NCBI RefSeq assembly: GCF_001044235.1
Contig: NZ_JYNL01000030.1
Span: 300,881-364,880 of the forward strand
Length of the DNA stretch: 64,000 nt
Source: Mycolicibacterium chlorophenolicum
GTDB taxonomy: Bacteria > Actinomycetota > Actinomycetes > Mycobacteriales > Mycobacteriaceae
Direction of reading: 5' to 3'
Part shown: in pieces, positions 25,867-34,075 of the stretch
How positions within the stretch are numbered: the stretch's first letter is position 1
How the letters are laid out: each line of letters begins with the position of its first letter
The notes under the pieces: model-generated
The model's database searches: none
Seen by the model: only the letters and a program-made list of their open reading frames with translations
Told to the model about the DNA's origin: nothing
Made by a program: the position numbers and the translations under genes

Positions 25867-26904
25867 TCAGCGGCGCGGGTCGATGATCGTGATGCCCGCC
25901 GGCACGGCACTGTCGAGAGCCGGCAGTGCCGCCGCCGCATCCTCGAGCCCGATGGTCCGCTCGATGAGCTCCTGAGGCCGTAGCTCGCCGCGCTCGATCA
26001 TCGCCAGCATCGCAGGGTAGTCCGCCGCCGCCATCCCGTGGCTGCCCAGAAAGTCGATCTCCCAGGCGATCACGCGGTCCATCGGAAGACGCGGGTGACC
26101 GTGCACCGGCGGCAGCAGACCCACCTGGACGTGTCGGCCTCGCCGGCGCAGGCTCAGGATCGAGCACGCGCACGCCGATTCGTGCCCCACCGCGTCGACG
26201 CCGACATGGCTTCCGCCGCCGGTGATCTCGTGAACCCGGTCGGCGACGTCGGTGCCGTCGGCAACCAGGGTGTGATCAGCCCCGAGTGCCTCTGCCGCGG
26301 CCAGCGCGGCCGATGTTCGATCGATCGCGATGACGTTGGCGCCCAACGCTTTACCGATCATGACTGCGCTCAGCCCCACGCCGCCCGCGCCCACCACGGT
26401 CAGCCACTCCCCGTCCGACAGGTGGGCCCGGCCGATGAGCGCCCGGTAGGCGGTGGCGAACCGGCAGCCCAGACTCGCCGCCGCCGCGAACGAGACGGAT
26501 TCGGGAAGAGCCACCAGATTCGTGTCGGCCGCAGGCAGGGCGACGTACTCGGCGAAGGAACCCCAGTAGGTGAATCCGGGCTGCTCCTGACGGGGACAGA
26601 CCTGCGCGTTGCCTGATCGGCACCACGCGCAGACGCCGCAACCGCACACGAACGGCACGGTCACCCGGTCACCGACCGTCCACCGCTGCACGCCGGCGCC
26701 GACCGCTTCGACGACACCGGCCAACTCGTGGCCCGGAACATGCGGAAGCGACAGGCTCTCGTGACCGACCCACGCGTGCCAGTCGCTGCGGCACAGTCCC
26801 GTTGCCCGGACGGCCACCACGACCCCGTCAGGGGGCGCAACCGGATCCGGCACGGCCCGGACGTCGAGTGAGCCGCCGACGCGGTCCATCACCAGTGCGC
26901 GCAT
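25867..26904 (-). CDS. Zinc-dependent alcohol dehydrogenase
   Basis: A 345-residue medium-chain alcohol dehydrogenase. Catalytic zinc ligands are in RATGLCRSDWHAW (Cys) and VPGHELAGVV (His-Glu). The structural zinc site is GCGVCAWCRSGNAQVC with four Cys. The Rossmann motif is VVGAGGVGLSAVMIGKALG, and the adenine-ribose Asp follows in VIAIDRTSAA, implying NAD. ATG 26904 begins the fold; the longer frame from 26979 overlaps the upstream gene. It follows the beta-hydroxyacid dehydrogenase by 13 bases and is likely co-transcribed. Confidence 0.88.
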   Translation of the reverse strand: MRALVMDRVGGSLDVRAVPDPVAPPDGVVVAVRATGLCRSDWHAWVGHESLSLPHVPGHELAGVVEAVGAGVQRWTVGDRVTVPFVCGCGVCAWCRSGNAQVCPRQEQPGFTYWGSFAEYVALPAADTNLVALPESVSFAAAASLGCRFATAYRALIGRAHLSDGEWLTVVGAGGVGLSAVMIGKALGANVIAIDRTSAALAAAEALGADHTLVADGTDVADRVHEITGGGSHVGVDAVGHESACACSILSLRRRGRHVQVGLLPPVHGHPRLPMDRVIAWEIDFLGSHGMAAADYPAMLAMIERGELRPQELIERTIGLEDAAAALPALDSAVPAGITIIDPRR

Positions 26905-26917
26905 CGCGAGCGGGCTC

Positions 26918-27766
26918 TCAGAACCCGAAGTAGACCGCGGCCATGTCGTCACCGCCGTGGCCGGCGCTGCTGGCCGCATCGAAGGCCGCGCGCACGCCGT
27001 CGATCAGCACCGTCGACACACCGGAAGCGCCGAGCGCATCCCCGATCAGCCCGGCGTCCTTGCGGACCCCGTCGACGCTGAACTGGGGAGCGTAGGAGTC
27101 CCCGATGATCGCCGCACCCTTCATCTGGAGGTAAGCGGAGTTTGCGGCCGACCCGTCGAACGCGTCCAACACCAGCTGCTGGTCGACGCCGAGCGCTTTC
27201 GCCAGGGCGAGTGACTGCCCGGCAGCGGCAGCGAGCGTGGCGATCCACGCATTGCACGCCAGTTTGAGCTTCGAGCCCAGCCCCAGTTCGTCGCCGACCC
27301 AGATCGTCTTGGTACCAACGCCATCGAACGCCGGCTGCACCCGTTCCCTCAGCGCGGGATCACCGGACGCCAGCATCACGAGCTTGCCCTGCTCGGCCGG
27401 CGCCTTCGTGCCGAGCACCGGACAGTCCAGGAAAGCGACACCGTGCCGGGCGGCGACCGACGCGGTCTGTGCGGCACCCTCGACGCCGACGGTCGCGCAC
27501 TGTACGAAGACCGCGTCCTTGCGCAGGTGCGGCAGGACCGTCTCCATCACCTCGATGGTGGATGCTGCGTCGAACAGCATGGCCATCACGACGTCGGCGT
27601 CGGCGACGGCCGCAACCGGATCCAACGCCACCGTCGCGCCGTCGTCGGCCAACGGCTCCGCCCGCGCGACGGTGCGGTTCCACACCGTGACGTCCATGCC
27701 TGCACGCAGAAGTGACTGCGCCATGCCGGCGCCCATGGCGCCCGTGCCCAGAATCGCGACTCGCAT
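26918..27766 (-). CDS. Beta-hydroxyacid dehydrogenase family protein (3-hydroxyisobutyrate dehydrogenase-like)
   Basis: A 282-residue NAD(P)-dependent dehydrogenase. MRVAILGTGAMGAGMAQSLL is the Rossmann motif, DCPVLGTKAPAEQGKLVMLASG the substrate-binding region, and GLGSKLKLACNAW carries the catalytic Lys and Asn. The ATG at 27766 is used instead of 27781 because it starts the nucleotide-binding strand. The C-terminal all-helical domain is complete. It is the first gene of a two-gene unit with the Zn-ADH; together they could oxidise and reduce a branched alcohol or hydroxyacid. Confidence 0.86.
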   Translation of the reverse strand: MRVAILGTGAMGAGMAQSLLRAGMDVTVWNRTVARAEPLADDGATVALDPVAAVADADVVMAMLFDAASTIEVMETVLPHLRKDAVFVQCATVGVEGAAQTASVAARHGVAFLDCPVLGTKAPAEQGKLVMLASGDPALRERVQPAFDGVGTKTIWVGDELGLGSKLKLACNAWIATLAAAAGQSLALAKALGVDQQLVLDAFDGSAANSAYLQMKGAAIIGDSYAPQFSVDGVRKDAGLIGDALGASGVSTVLIDGVRAAFDAASSAGHGGDDMAAVYFGF

Positions 27767-27840
27767 GGGGTCATTGTGCATTCCGACGGCGTGCGCACCG
27801 ACAGCGGCAGCGCCCGCTTCACGCGCTACCCTCGCCCAGC

Positions 27841-28371
27841 ATGGGCATCCCCGAGGTCGAACCGACAGCGCCGTCGCCGTTCTTCAAGGCGGGCGCCAAG
27901 CTGATGGGCACCGACACCGCGCGCCGGTTCCTCAAGCGGTACGGCTGGCGCATCGACCGGGCGGTCATCAAGCTGACGAACGGGCACGTGTCGATGTCGC
28001 TCGTGCTTCCCGAAGTGCTGCTCACCCACACCGGCGCGAAGACGGGTCAGCAGCGCAGCACGCTGCTGACCTACTTCACCGATCGCGGCAGGGTCATCAC
28101 CATCGCCTCGAACTACGGCGGCGAACGCCACCCCGCCTGGTACCACAACGTCATCGCGCATCCGCACGTCACGTTGTCGGCGCGCGGCTACACGGGCACC
28201 TTCGTCGCCGAGGAGATGACCGGTGCCGAACGCGACCGGCTGTTCGACCTGGCGAAGCAGTTCGTTCCGAACTACGCCGACTACGAGCGGATGGCCGGCG
28301 GCCGACGAATCCCGGTCGTGGCGTTCAGCGAGACGACGTCTCGGCCGCCAACCGACCCAACGTATCGCTGA
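27841..28371 (+). CDS. Deazaflavin (F420)-dependent nitroreductase family protein, Ddn-like
   Basis: A 176-residue split-barrel protein of the Ddn/FDOR family, which uses reduced F420 and is typical of mycobacteria. LLTHTGAKTGQQRSTLLTYF (about residues 60-79) and SNYGGERHPAWYHNVIAHPHVTL are the family's characteristic segments, followed by LFDLAKQFVPNYADYE. Length is typical. It ends 47 bases inside the convergent SRPBCC gene. Native substrate unknown. Confidence 0.88.
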   Translation: MGIPEVEPTAPSPFFKAGAKLMGTDTARRFLKRYGWRIDRAVIKLTNGHVSMSLVLPEVLLTHTGAKTGQQRSTLLTYFTDRGRVITIASNYGGERHPAWYHNVIAHPHVTLSARGYTGTFVAEEMTGAERDRLFDLAKQFVPNYADYERMAGGRRIPVVAFSETTSRPPTDPTYR

Positions 28372-28792
28372 GCTGGTCCTCGGTCACCAGCGGGAACTTC
28401 ACCTTCTGGAGCAGGTCCTTGTCGGTCACCTTGGACCAGTCGTAGGTGTGGCGGACCAGGGTGGCGTTCGGGCCCTGAGCTTCCAACTCCCACAACCACT
28501 CCCAGCCGGGAGGCTCCGTGCCCGCGGGTGCGGTCTTCCACGCCAGCAGCTTGTCCTTGACGTACCCGGAGACGTGGTTGTCGGTCTTGTACTCCCCGCC
28601 CATGTGGTCGCCCTGCATGTTCATCGTGAACACCTCGCCGACCTTCTGGATCCGGTCGGCGTGGTCCACGCTGCGGACGAATCCGGACCCGTCCAGAGCC
28701 GGATGCCGCTGGGGATTGGTCAGCACGTCGAAGACGGCGTCAGCGGGTGCGTCGATGGTTCGTTCGACCGTGACCTTCTTGTCGTCGCTCAT
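28325..28792 (-). CDS. SRPBCC family (START/Bet v1-like) protein
   Basis: A 155-residue ligand-binding protein of the polyketide cyclase/dehydrase superfamily. TVERTIDAPADAVFDVLTNP at the start is the family hallmark; strands such as NHVSGYVKDKLLAWKTAP and TLVRHTYDWSKV follow, and LSDTLGRLAAETSS is the C-terminal helix. Start ATG 28792. The longer open frame to 29488 is antisense to the FKBP gene and rejected. Ligand unknown. It is divergent from the FKBP lipoprotein, with about 66 bases between starts. Confidence 0.82.
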   Translation of the reverse strand: MSDDKKVTVERTIDAPADAVFDVLTNPQRHPALDGSGFVRSVDHADRIQKVGEVFTMNMQGDHMGGEYKTDNHVSGYVKDKLLAWKTAPAGTEPPGWEWLWELEAQGPNATLVRHTYDWSKVTDKDLLQKVKFPLVTEDQLSDTLGRLAAETSSR

Positions 28793-28858
28793 GATTCCCA
28801 CAGTGCCCACACCCGGCCCGTGCCCAAACCTGCCCCCGACGGCGGTAGCGTGGCGGCG

Positions 28859-29425
28859 GTGAAATTCCGGAGCCTGCCGTCCTCGTTCGCCTTCGCCGCC
28901 TGTGCTCTGTCCGTCGCGGCGCTGACCGCCTGCGGGTCCGCGCCCTCGTCGGAGGCGCAGGCGCCGGCCTGCCCGACCGCAGCGCCGCAGAACCCCGGCA
29001 CGTCGGAGTGGACGCTGCCGGGCGCGACAGGCAGCGTCGCCGTCACTGGATCGACGGACACCGCGGCACCCGTGGTCACCGTGACGCCGCCGTTCAGCGT
29101 TCCCGAGACCCAGGTGCACACCCTGCAGGCCGGCTCCGGACCCGTCGTCGCGGACACCGCCACCGTGTCGGTCTGCTACATGGGCGTCAACGGCCGCGAC
29201 GGATCGGTGTTCGACAGCAGCTACGAACGCGGCACCCCGGTGGACTTCCCGCTCGACAGTGTGGTGCCCGGCTTCCAGAAGGCCATCGCCGGCCAGAATG
29301 TCGGTTCCACCGTCGCAGTGGCGATGACCTCCGCGGACGGATATCCCGCCGGCCAACCCGCCGCCGGCATCCTGCCCGGCGACTCGCTGGTGTTCGCGAT
29401 CAAGATCCTCGACGTCACCGGCTGA
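28859..29425 (+). CDS. FKBP-type peptidyl-prolyl isomerase lipoprotein
   Basis: A 188-residue exported protein. A signal peptide ending in VAALTACGS (lipobox Cys near residue 22) predicts lipid anchoring on the outside of the membrane. A low-complexity linker leads to an FKBP domain (about 80-188): DTATVSVCYMGVNGRDGSVFDSSYERG, VVPGFQKAIAGQNVGSTVAVAM and LPGDSLVFAIKILDV. GTG 28859 is the start. Such lipoproteins assist folding of extracytoplasmic proteins; active-site aromatic residues are only partly conserved, so activity is uncertain. Confidence 0.85.
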   Translation: MKFRSLPSSFAFAACALSVAALTACGSAPSSEAQAPACPTAAPQNPGTSEWTLPGATGSVAVTGSTDTAAPVVTVTPPFSVPETQVHTLQAGSGPVVADTATVSVCYMGVNGRDGSVFDSSYERGTPVDFPLDSVVPGFQKAIAGQNVGSTVAVAMTSADGYPAGQPAAGILPGDSLVFAIKILDVTG

Positions 29426-29493
29426 CGGGCCGCGAGGTCGTCGGCGCCGCACCCAGCATGCGCGCGATGGCAACCAACTTTGCCACAACTGTC

Positions 29494-29504
29494 ACACCAG
29501 GTGT
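29494..29504. promoter_or_regulatory. Palindrome ACACC-A-GGTGT upstream of the GGDEF gene
   Basis: A perfect 11-base inverted repeat (with an extra T/A pair at the outer flank) lies about 34 bases upstream of the GTG start of the diguanylate cyclase, near A+T-richer promoter-like DNA (TGTAAAAC, TACTAT). It could bind a dimeric repressor. No regulator gene is adjacent. Confidence 0.35.
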
Positions 29505-29537
29505 AAAACCAGCTTGGACTGGCTACTATTTCGTACC

Positions 29538-30959
29538 GTGACGTTAGCCAGTTTCGCCGGCACCCGCGCGGTGCGGGCGCTCGCGGTCGGCGTCGTCATC
29601 TTCACCGCATCGGTCGCCGGGATCGACAGCCGCCTCCCCGAGTCCATTGCCGTGCTCTGGCCTGCGAACGCCATCCTGCTCGCGGTCCTTGTCCGCCATC
29701 GCGCAGCGCGCCGCCATCTCGAGGTGTGGAGCGCCGCGGCGGTCGGGTACGTGGCCGCGGATCTCTCGCAAGGCACCGCCGCGACTCCCGCGGTCGTGCT
29801 GGCCGTCGCCAATCTGGCCGGGGTCGTCGTTGCCCTACTGGTGTTCGTCCGTCTCGACGTTGCCGACGTGCGGGTGGCGACGCCGTCGACCGTCGTCAGG
29901 TTGGCGTCGGGGTGCGTTGCCGGGTGCGCGGTCGGCGCCGTCATCGGCGCCACGGTCGCCGTGAGCTACTTCGGCGGTACCTGGCCCGAAGGGTGGCTGA
30001 GTTGGTTCGCCTGCGACCTGGTGAACTACGCCTGCCTGCTGCCCGTGCTCCTCACGGTCCGCCGATGGCGGTGGACATCGTGGACCGGTCTGGTGGGGGC
30101 GCTGAGAACCGTGGCCACGTCGTGGACGCTGTTGATCGCCTTGCTGGTGGTCGCCTGGCTGATGCGGGACAGCGGCAGTGCGGTGGCCTTCACGATGCCC
30201 GCGCTGATGGCGTGCGCTCTGGGCGGCCGGATGTTCGCCACCGCGCTGATGGTGATGACCTCCACGGTCGCGATGCTCGCGCTGTCGGTCGGGGTCGGCG
30301 CCAGTGCGGCGCCGGCACCCGTGAGCACCACCACCCAGATAGCGCTGGCCCTTCTCGCGCTCGGCCCCCTGCTCGTGGCGGCGGCGACGGCCGAGCGGCG
30401 CCGTCTGCTCGACGAGATCCGGCAGGCGACCACCCGCGACGACCTGACCGGCGTGCTGCGGCGGGGCGAGTTCGCGGCCCGCGCGCAGGAACTGCTGGCC
30501 CACGGTGACTCAACCGGGATGCCGACGGCGTTTCTGATGATGGACCTCGATCACTTCAAGCTGCTCAACGACCGACGTGGGCACCGCGCCGGCGACCAGG
30601 CCCTCGTGGAGTTCAGCGCGATCCTGCGCGACGTCCTGGGCTCTCAGCGCGACGATCCGCGCGGAGCGATCATCGGCCGCGTCGGGGGCGAGGAGTTCGC
30701 GGCACTCCTGCCCGGGGTGAGCGTCGAACGGGCGCGTGCGCTCGCCGAGGAGATCCGCCGGCGTCAGGAAGACCGGGCCCGAGCCGACTTCGGCGCCGAC
30801 GGCAGCACCGTGAGCATCGGAGTGTCCGGCTGCACCGGCCGTCACACCCTCGACGAGTTGATGATGTCGGCCGACGCGTCCGTCTACAGCGCCAAGCGGC
30901 AGGGCCGCAACGACGTCGTCGTTTTCGCCGACACCGTGCTCAGGGCGGTCGGCGACTAG
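29538..30959 (+). CDS. MASE1-GGDEF diguanylate cyclase
   Basis: A 473-residue membrane protein predicted to make cyclic di-GMP. The first 280 residues form about eight hydrophobic segments of the MASE1 sensor type (SIAVLWPANAILLAVLV, AVGYVAADLSQGT). The GGDEF domain (about 300-470) has DDLTGVLRRGEF, MDLDHFKLLNDRRGHRAGD and the active-site RVGGEEF. No RxxD inhibitory site precedes GGEEF (the residues are PRGA), so product inhibition is not expected. GTG 29538 is preferred over TTG 29514. It stands between the FKBP gene and a convergent RpiR regulator. Confidence 0.88.
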   Translation: MTLASFAGTRAVRALAVGVVIFTASVAGIDSRLPESIAVLWPANAILLAVLVRHRAARRHLEVWSAAAVGYVAADLSQGTAATPAVVLAVANLAGVVVALLVFVRLDVADVRVATPSTVVRLASGCVAGCAVGAVIGATVAVSYFGGTWPEGWLSWFACDLVNYACLLPVLLTVRRWRWTSWTGLVGALRTVATSWTLLIALLVVAWLMRDSGSAVAFTMPALMACALGGRMFATALMVMTSTVAMLALSVGVGASAAPAPVSTTTQIALALLALGPLLVAAATAERRRLLDEIRQATTRDDLTGVLRRGEFAARAQELLAHGDSTGMPTAFLMMDLDHFKLLNDRRGHRAGDQALVEFSAILRDVLGSQRDDPRGAIIGRVGGEEFAALLPGVSVERARALAEEIRRRQEDRARADFGADGSTVSIGVSGCTGRHTLDELMMSADASVYSAKRQGRNDVVVFADTVLRAVGD

Positions 30960-30964
30960 CCGGT

Positions 30965-31825
30965 TCACGGCAGCACCTCGTTGCGGCGACGCTCCTCCCA
31001 CAGCGCCATCCGCGTCCGCGCCGGCTCCCCGATCGCGTCCATCACCAACGGGATCAGCACCTCGGTCAGCAGGAATCCCGCCGACATGCTCTGGTACACC
31101 GTGCCGACGGTGCTCGACGCGGCCAGCACCACCTCGGCGTCGGGCGCCACCGGACAGGCCATGTCGTCGGTGATCAGCAGCAGCGTCGCTCCGGCCCGGT
31201 GCACATCGGCGGCGAGCTCGGCGGCGCTGCGGTGATACCGGTGATAGTCGAACAGCACCACGACATCTCGCCGGGTGAGGTCCATCATCGTGCCGAGGTC
31301 CCTGCCCTTCGGATCCGACAGCAGCCGTACCCCGGGTCGCAGCTGCTCGAGATGGGCGGCGAGGTGCACGGCGAGCAGATGGGAGAACCGGCCGCCGTGC
31401 AGATGCAACGGGCGCGACGCGTCGGCCATCAGCGCCACCGCGGCCTCGAGCATCGGTGCGGGTAGTCGCGCCAATGTCTCTTCGGCACAGGCATTCTGGG
31501 CCCGCGCCTGATGCAGGAGACGGTCGAGTGGACTGCCTGCCGGCGGAGCATCGGCCAGCCGCGTCAACGGTCCGCTGGACTGCTGGGTCAATTCGGCTCG
31601 CAACGCCACCTGCAGGTCGGTGAAACCGTCGTAGCCGAGCGACTGCGCGAACCGCAGCACCGTCGGCGGACTCACCTCGGCGCGCTCGGCGAGCCTTGCG
31701 GCACTGGCCAACCCGGCGCTGGGGTAATCGGCGAGCAGCGCGCGGCCCACCCGGCGTTCGGCGCGACTGAGCCCGGCCAGCGCAGCGTTGGTGCGGGCCG
31801 CCACCGTCTCGCCGCGTTCGTCCAT
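30965..31825 (-). CDS. MurR/RpiR family transcriptional regulator
   Basis: A 286-residue regulator. The N-terminal RpiR helix-turn-helix (about 12-80) shows LSRAERRVGRALLADYP and SAARLAERAEVSPPTVLRFAQSLGYDGF. The SIS domain (about 120-270) shows LHLHGGRFSHLLAVHL and DVVVLFDYHRYHRS. SIS domains usually bind phosphosugars but here may sense another metabolite. Start ATG 31825. It lies five bases after the class II amidotransferase on the same strand, so both form one transcript opposite the GS-permease operon, which it probably controls through the divergent region near 32630-32745. Confidence 0.88.
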   Translation of the reverse strand: MDERGETVAARTNAALAGLSRAERRVGRALLADYPSAGLASAARLAERAEVSPPTVLRFAQSLGYDGFTDLQVALRAELTQQSSGPLTRLADAPPAGSPLDRLLHQARAQNACAEETLARLPAPMLEAAVALMADASRPLHLHGGRFSHLLAVHLAAHLEQLRPGVRLLSDPKGRDLGTMMDLTRRDVVVLFDYHRYHRSAAELAADVHRAGATLLLITDDMACPVAPDAEVVLAASSTVGTVYQSMSAGFLLTEVLIPLVMDAIGEPARTRMALWEERRRNEVLP

Positions 31826-31830
31826 GCCGA

Positions 31831-32625
31831 TCAATCTGCCATGATCGGCACGACGGTCACCGACAAGTCCGCCAGCGACACCGACGCCACGCTCTCGGCC
31901 GGCAGCGGGCTCCACTTCAGATCACCGAAGCCGGTCGAGCCGATCACCACAGTGTTCTCGTCGGGCCGTGCGATCCGCAACGAGAAGTAGTCCTCGAGAT
32001 GCTCAGCGGGCAGGTCGGTGGCGCTGATCTCCTCGATGTCCTCGTCGAGCAGCCGGCTTCTGGCGTGGGCGTGCACGGCGATGAGTTGGCCCTCCCCCAG
32101 CAGGAGCGCGTTGAGGCTCGCGTCGGGATAGAGGTGCCGCAACTCGGCGACGGCCCGCCGCACCGCCTCGACGAGATCCGGTGCGGCCGCGCGGTGCTGG
32201 CGCAGCAACGCGAAGTAGCGCTCGCTGTCGGTGGTGCCGCGCAGCGTCGACGCGACGCTGGGGTCGAGCAGCGCCTCGAGCGCACCGACCGGTTTGATCG
32301 ACCCGTTGTGGGCCATCGCCACGCCGTCGGCGGCGAACGGATGCGAGTTCTCCGGCTGCACGGCGAGCCCGTTGGTCGCCCATCGCAGATGGACCACCGA
32401 CCCCCGCGCGACCTCTTTGGTGGCGGTGCCGAAGCGGGGATCCTCCAGGGCGCTGTCAGCGGAAACCTCCACGCGCGGAACATCATCGGCGTGGAGTACC
32501 GACGCCACCCCCCAGCCGTCGCCGTGAATCTTGGTCAGCGCCAGAAAATCCATGAGCACCGTGTCGCCGACGGTGTCGGCCACCGAGGTCGGCAGCACCG
32601 ACGCGACACCCAGCAGACGACACAT
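31831..32625 (-). CDS. Class II glutamine amidotransferase (N-terminal Cys hydrolase, EgtC-like)
   Basis: A 264-residue Ntn-type amidotransferase. ATG 32625 is chosen over 32631 because it places the nucleophile Cys at position 2 (MCRLLGVAS), needed for activity after Met removal, and sets GGAG six bases upstream. Conserved active-site parts are VHLRWATNG (Arg), AMAHNGSIK (Asn/Gly) and TTDSERYFALL (Asp). No synthase domain is present, so it should act as a stand-alone gamma-glutamyl amide hydrolase, as EgtC does in ergothioneine synthesis. Next to a GS-like gamma-glutamyl ligase, its probable role is to remove a gamma-glutamyl group from a pathway intermediate. Confidence 0.85.
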   Translation of the reverse strand: MCRLLGVASVLPTSVADTVGDTVLMDFLALTKIHGDGWGVASVLHADDVPRVEVSADSALEDPRFGTATKEVARGSVVHLRWATNGLAVQPENSHPFAADGVAMAHNGSIKPVGALEALLDPSVASTLRGTTDSERYFALLRQHRAAAPDLVEAVRRAVAELRHLYPDASLNALLLGEGQLIAVHAHARSRLLDEDIEEISATDLPAEHLEDYFSLRIARPDENTVVIGSTGFGDLKWSPLPAESVASVSLADLSVTVVPIMAD

Positions 32626-32666
32626 CCGCATCTCCGTTCACCCGACGACACGATCTAATGAATCGA

Positions 32667-32706
32667 TCATAAAGGTCGAGAATTAAAGACGCTGAAACAT
32701 TTATGA
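32667..32706. promoter_or_regulatory. Divergent control region with inverted repeat TCATAAA / TTTATGA
   Basis: TCATAAA (32667-32673) and TTTATGA (32700-32706) are exact inverted copies 33 bases apart in a markedly A+T-rich patch (GAGAATTAAAGACGCTGAAA between them). The patch separates the start of the amidotransferase-RpiR unit from the start of the GS-permease operon. It is the natural site for the divergent promoters and for RpiR binding. Confidence 0.5.
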
Positions 32707-32751
32707 CATAGCGTGAACCTGTCACCCACCGTTGGAGGAAGTTCGTTGCCC

Positions 32752-34059
32752 ATGGGACACCCCGACCTGCGTGCTGAAGGCGTGGCCATCGTCGCCGGAT
32801 CGGTGACCGACCTGGCCGGCGTCACCCGGGCCAAGTACGTGCCCGCCTCGCGGCTGGATGCCTTCGCGCGCTCGGGAATGGGGGTCTCCCCCTCCTGGAG
32901 TGTGTTCTGCGTGGACAGCGGCATCGCGTTCACCCCGACCATCGGCGTGGCCGGCGACCTGCGCATCCGCATCGATCCCGACGACCTCCGCGTCGTCGAG
33001 CACGGGGTGGCCTGGGCGCCCGGGTCACTGAACGACCAGTACGGTCGGCCGGCGCCACTGTGCACCCGCACGCTGCTCGCCAGGTACGAACGCGCCGCCG
33101 CCGACCGCGGCTTGGACGTCCGGATGGGCGGGGAGCTGGAATGCACCATGCTCTCGGCCGACGGAGGGCCGGCCACCACCGACGCGTGGTCGCCCTACGG
33201 CATCCGGACCTCGCTGGACCGGTCGGCGTTCCTGGTCGACCTCGCCACCACCGCCGAACGCGCAGGCCTGCCGGTCGAGCAACTGCACACCGAGTACGGC
33301 CACGACCAGCTCGAGATCTCGCTGGCGCCCGATACACCGGTGGCGGCGGCCGACGCGGTCATCCTGGCGCGGATCGTGCTCAGCCGCGCCGCCGCGCGCC
33401 ACGGGCTGCGAATCTCGTTCTCCCCGGTGCCTTTCGAGGGTGCCGCCGGCAACGGCGCACATCTGCACCTGTCGCTGTCCGACGGCGACGGTCCGCTGCT
33501 CTCTGGCGGGGACGGTCCGCGCGGGCTGCGCGCCGGCGGTGCGGCCGCCATCGCCGGGGTGCTCGACACCCTGCCCGACCTCATCGGGCTCTACGCCGGA
33601 TCGGCCGTATCGGCGCTGCGGCTCAAGCCCGGCAACTGGGCCGGAGCCACGGCCTGCTGGGGGTTGGAGAACCGGGAAGCCGCGGTGCGGTTCATCGCCG
33701 CGACCCCTGGGAACCCGCACGGGGCCAACATGGAGCTCAAACTCATCGACCCCAGCGCCAACCCCTACCTGGCCGCCGCGGGCTTCCTCGGCAGCGCACT
33801 GCGCGGGATCGACCGCAGCCTCGACCTGCCCGAGGAGATCCCGGAGAACCCGGCGCAGTCCGGCGTCCCGACCCGTCCGCTCCCCCTCGCCCAGCGCGAC
33901 GCGCTCGACGCGATGGAGACCTCCGCCGCCGCCGCCGAACTGCTCACCCCCGACATCGTCGCCGCCCTTGTCGCCGTGCGCCGCTACGAATGCACGACCT
34001 TCGGCGACATGCCCCCCGCTCAGATCTGCGACGCCCTCCGGCTCGCGTGGACCTGCTGA
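32752..34059 (+). CDS. Glutamine synthetase-like gamma-glutamyl-amine ligase (FluG C-half/PuuA-like)
   Basis: A protein of about 435 residues of the GS-I fold that should join glutamate to an amine with ATP. Catalytic-domain residues are present: metal-binding GGELECTML, the GHDQLEISLA block, GNGAHLHLSLSDG (metal His), LKPGNWAGATACWGLENREAAVRF (nucleotide and phosphate Arg) and MELKLIDPSANPYLAAAG. The usual PGQ is replaced by GHDQ and the beta-grasp region is short, as in non-GlnA members (PuuA, GlnA2-4, FluG). ATG 32752 is used; TTG 32746 has the better spaced GGAGGA. It opens a five-gene operon. The amine is unknown; housekeeping glutamine synthesis is unlikely. Confidence 0.82.
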   Translation: MGHPDLRAEGVAIVAGSVTDLAGVTRAKYVPASRLDAFARSGMGVSPSWSVFCVDSGIAFTPTIGVAGDLRIRIDPDDLRVVEHGVAWAPGSLNDQYGRPAPLCTRTLLARYERAAADRGLDVRMGGELECTMLSADGGPATTDAWSPYGIRTSLDRSAFLVDLATTAERAGLPVEQLHTEYGHDQLEISLAPDTPVAAADAVILARIVLSRAAARHGLRISFSPVPFEGAAGNGAHLHLSLSDGDGPLLSGGDGPRGLRAGGAAAIAGVLDTLPDLIGLYAGSAVSALRLKPGNWAGATACWGLENREAAVRFIAATPGNPHGANMELKLIDPSANPYLAAAGFLGSALRGIDRSLDLPEEIPENPAQSGVPTRPLPLAQRDALDAMETSAAAAELLTPDIVAALVAVRRYECTTFGDMPPAQICDALRLAWTC

Positions 34060-34075
34060 AGTGAAGGAGAACCCC

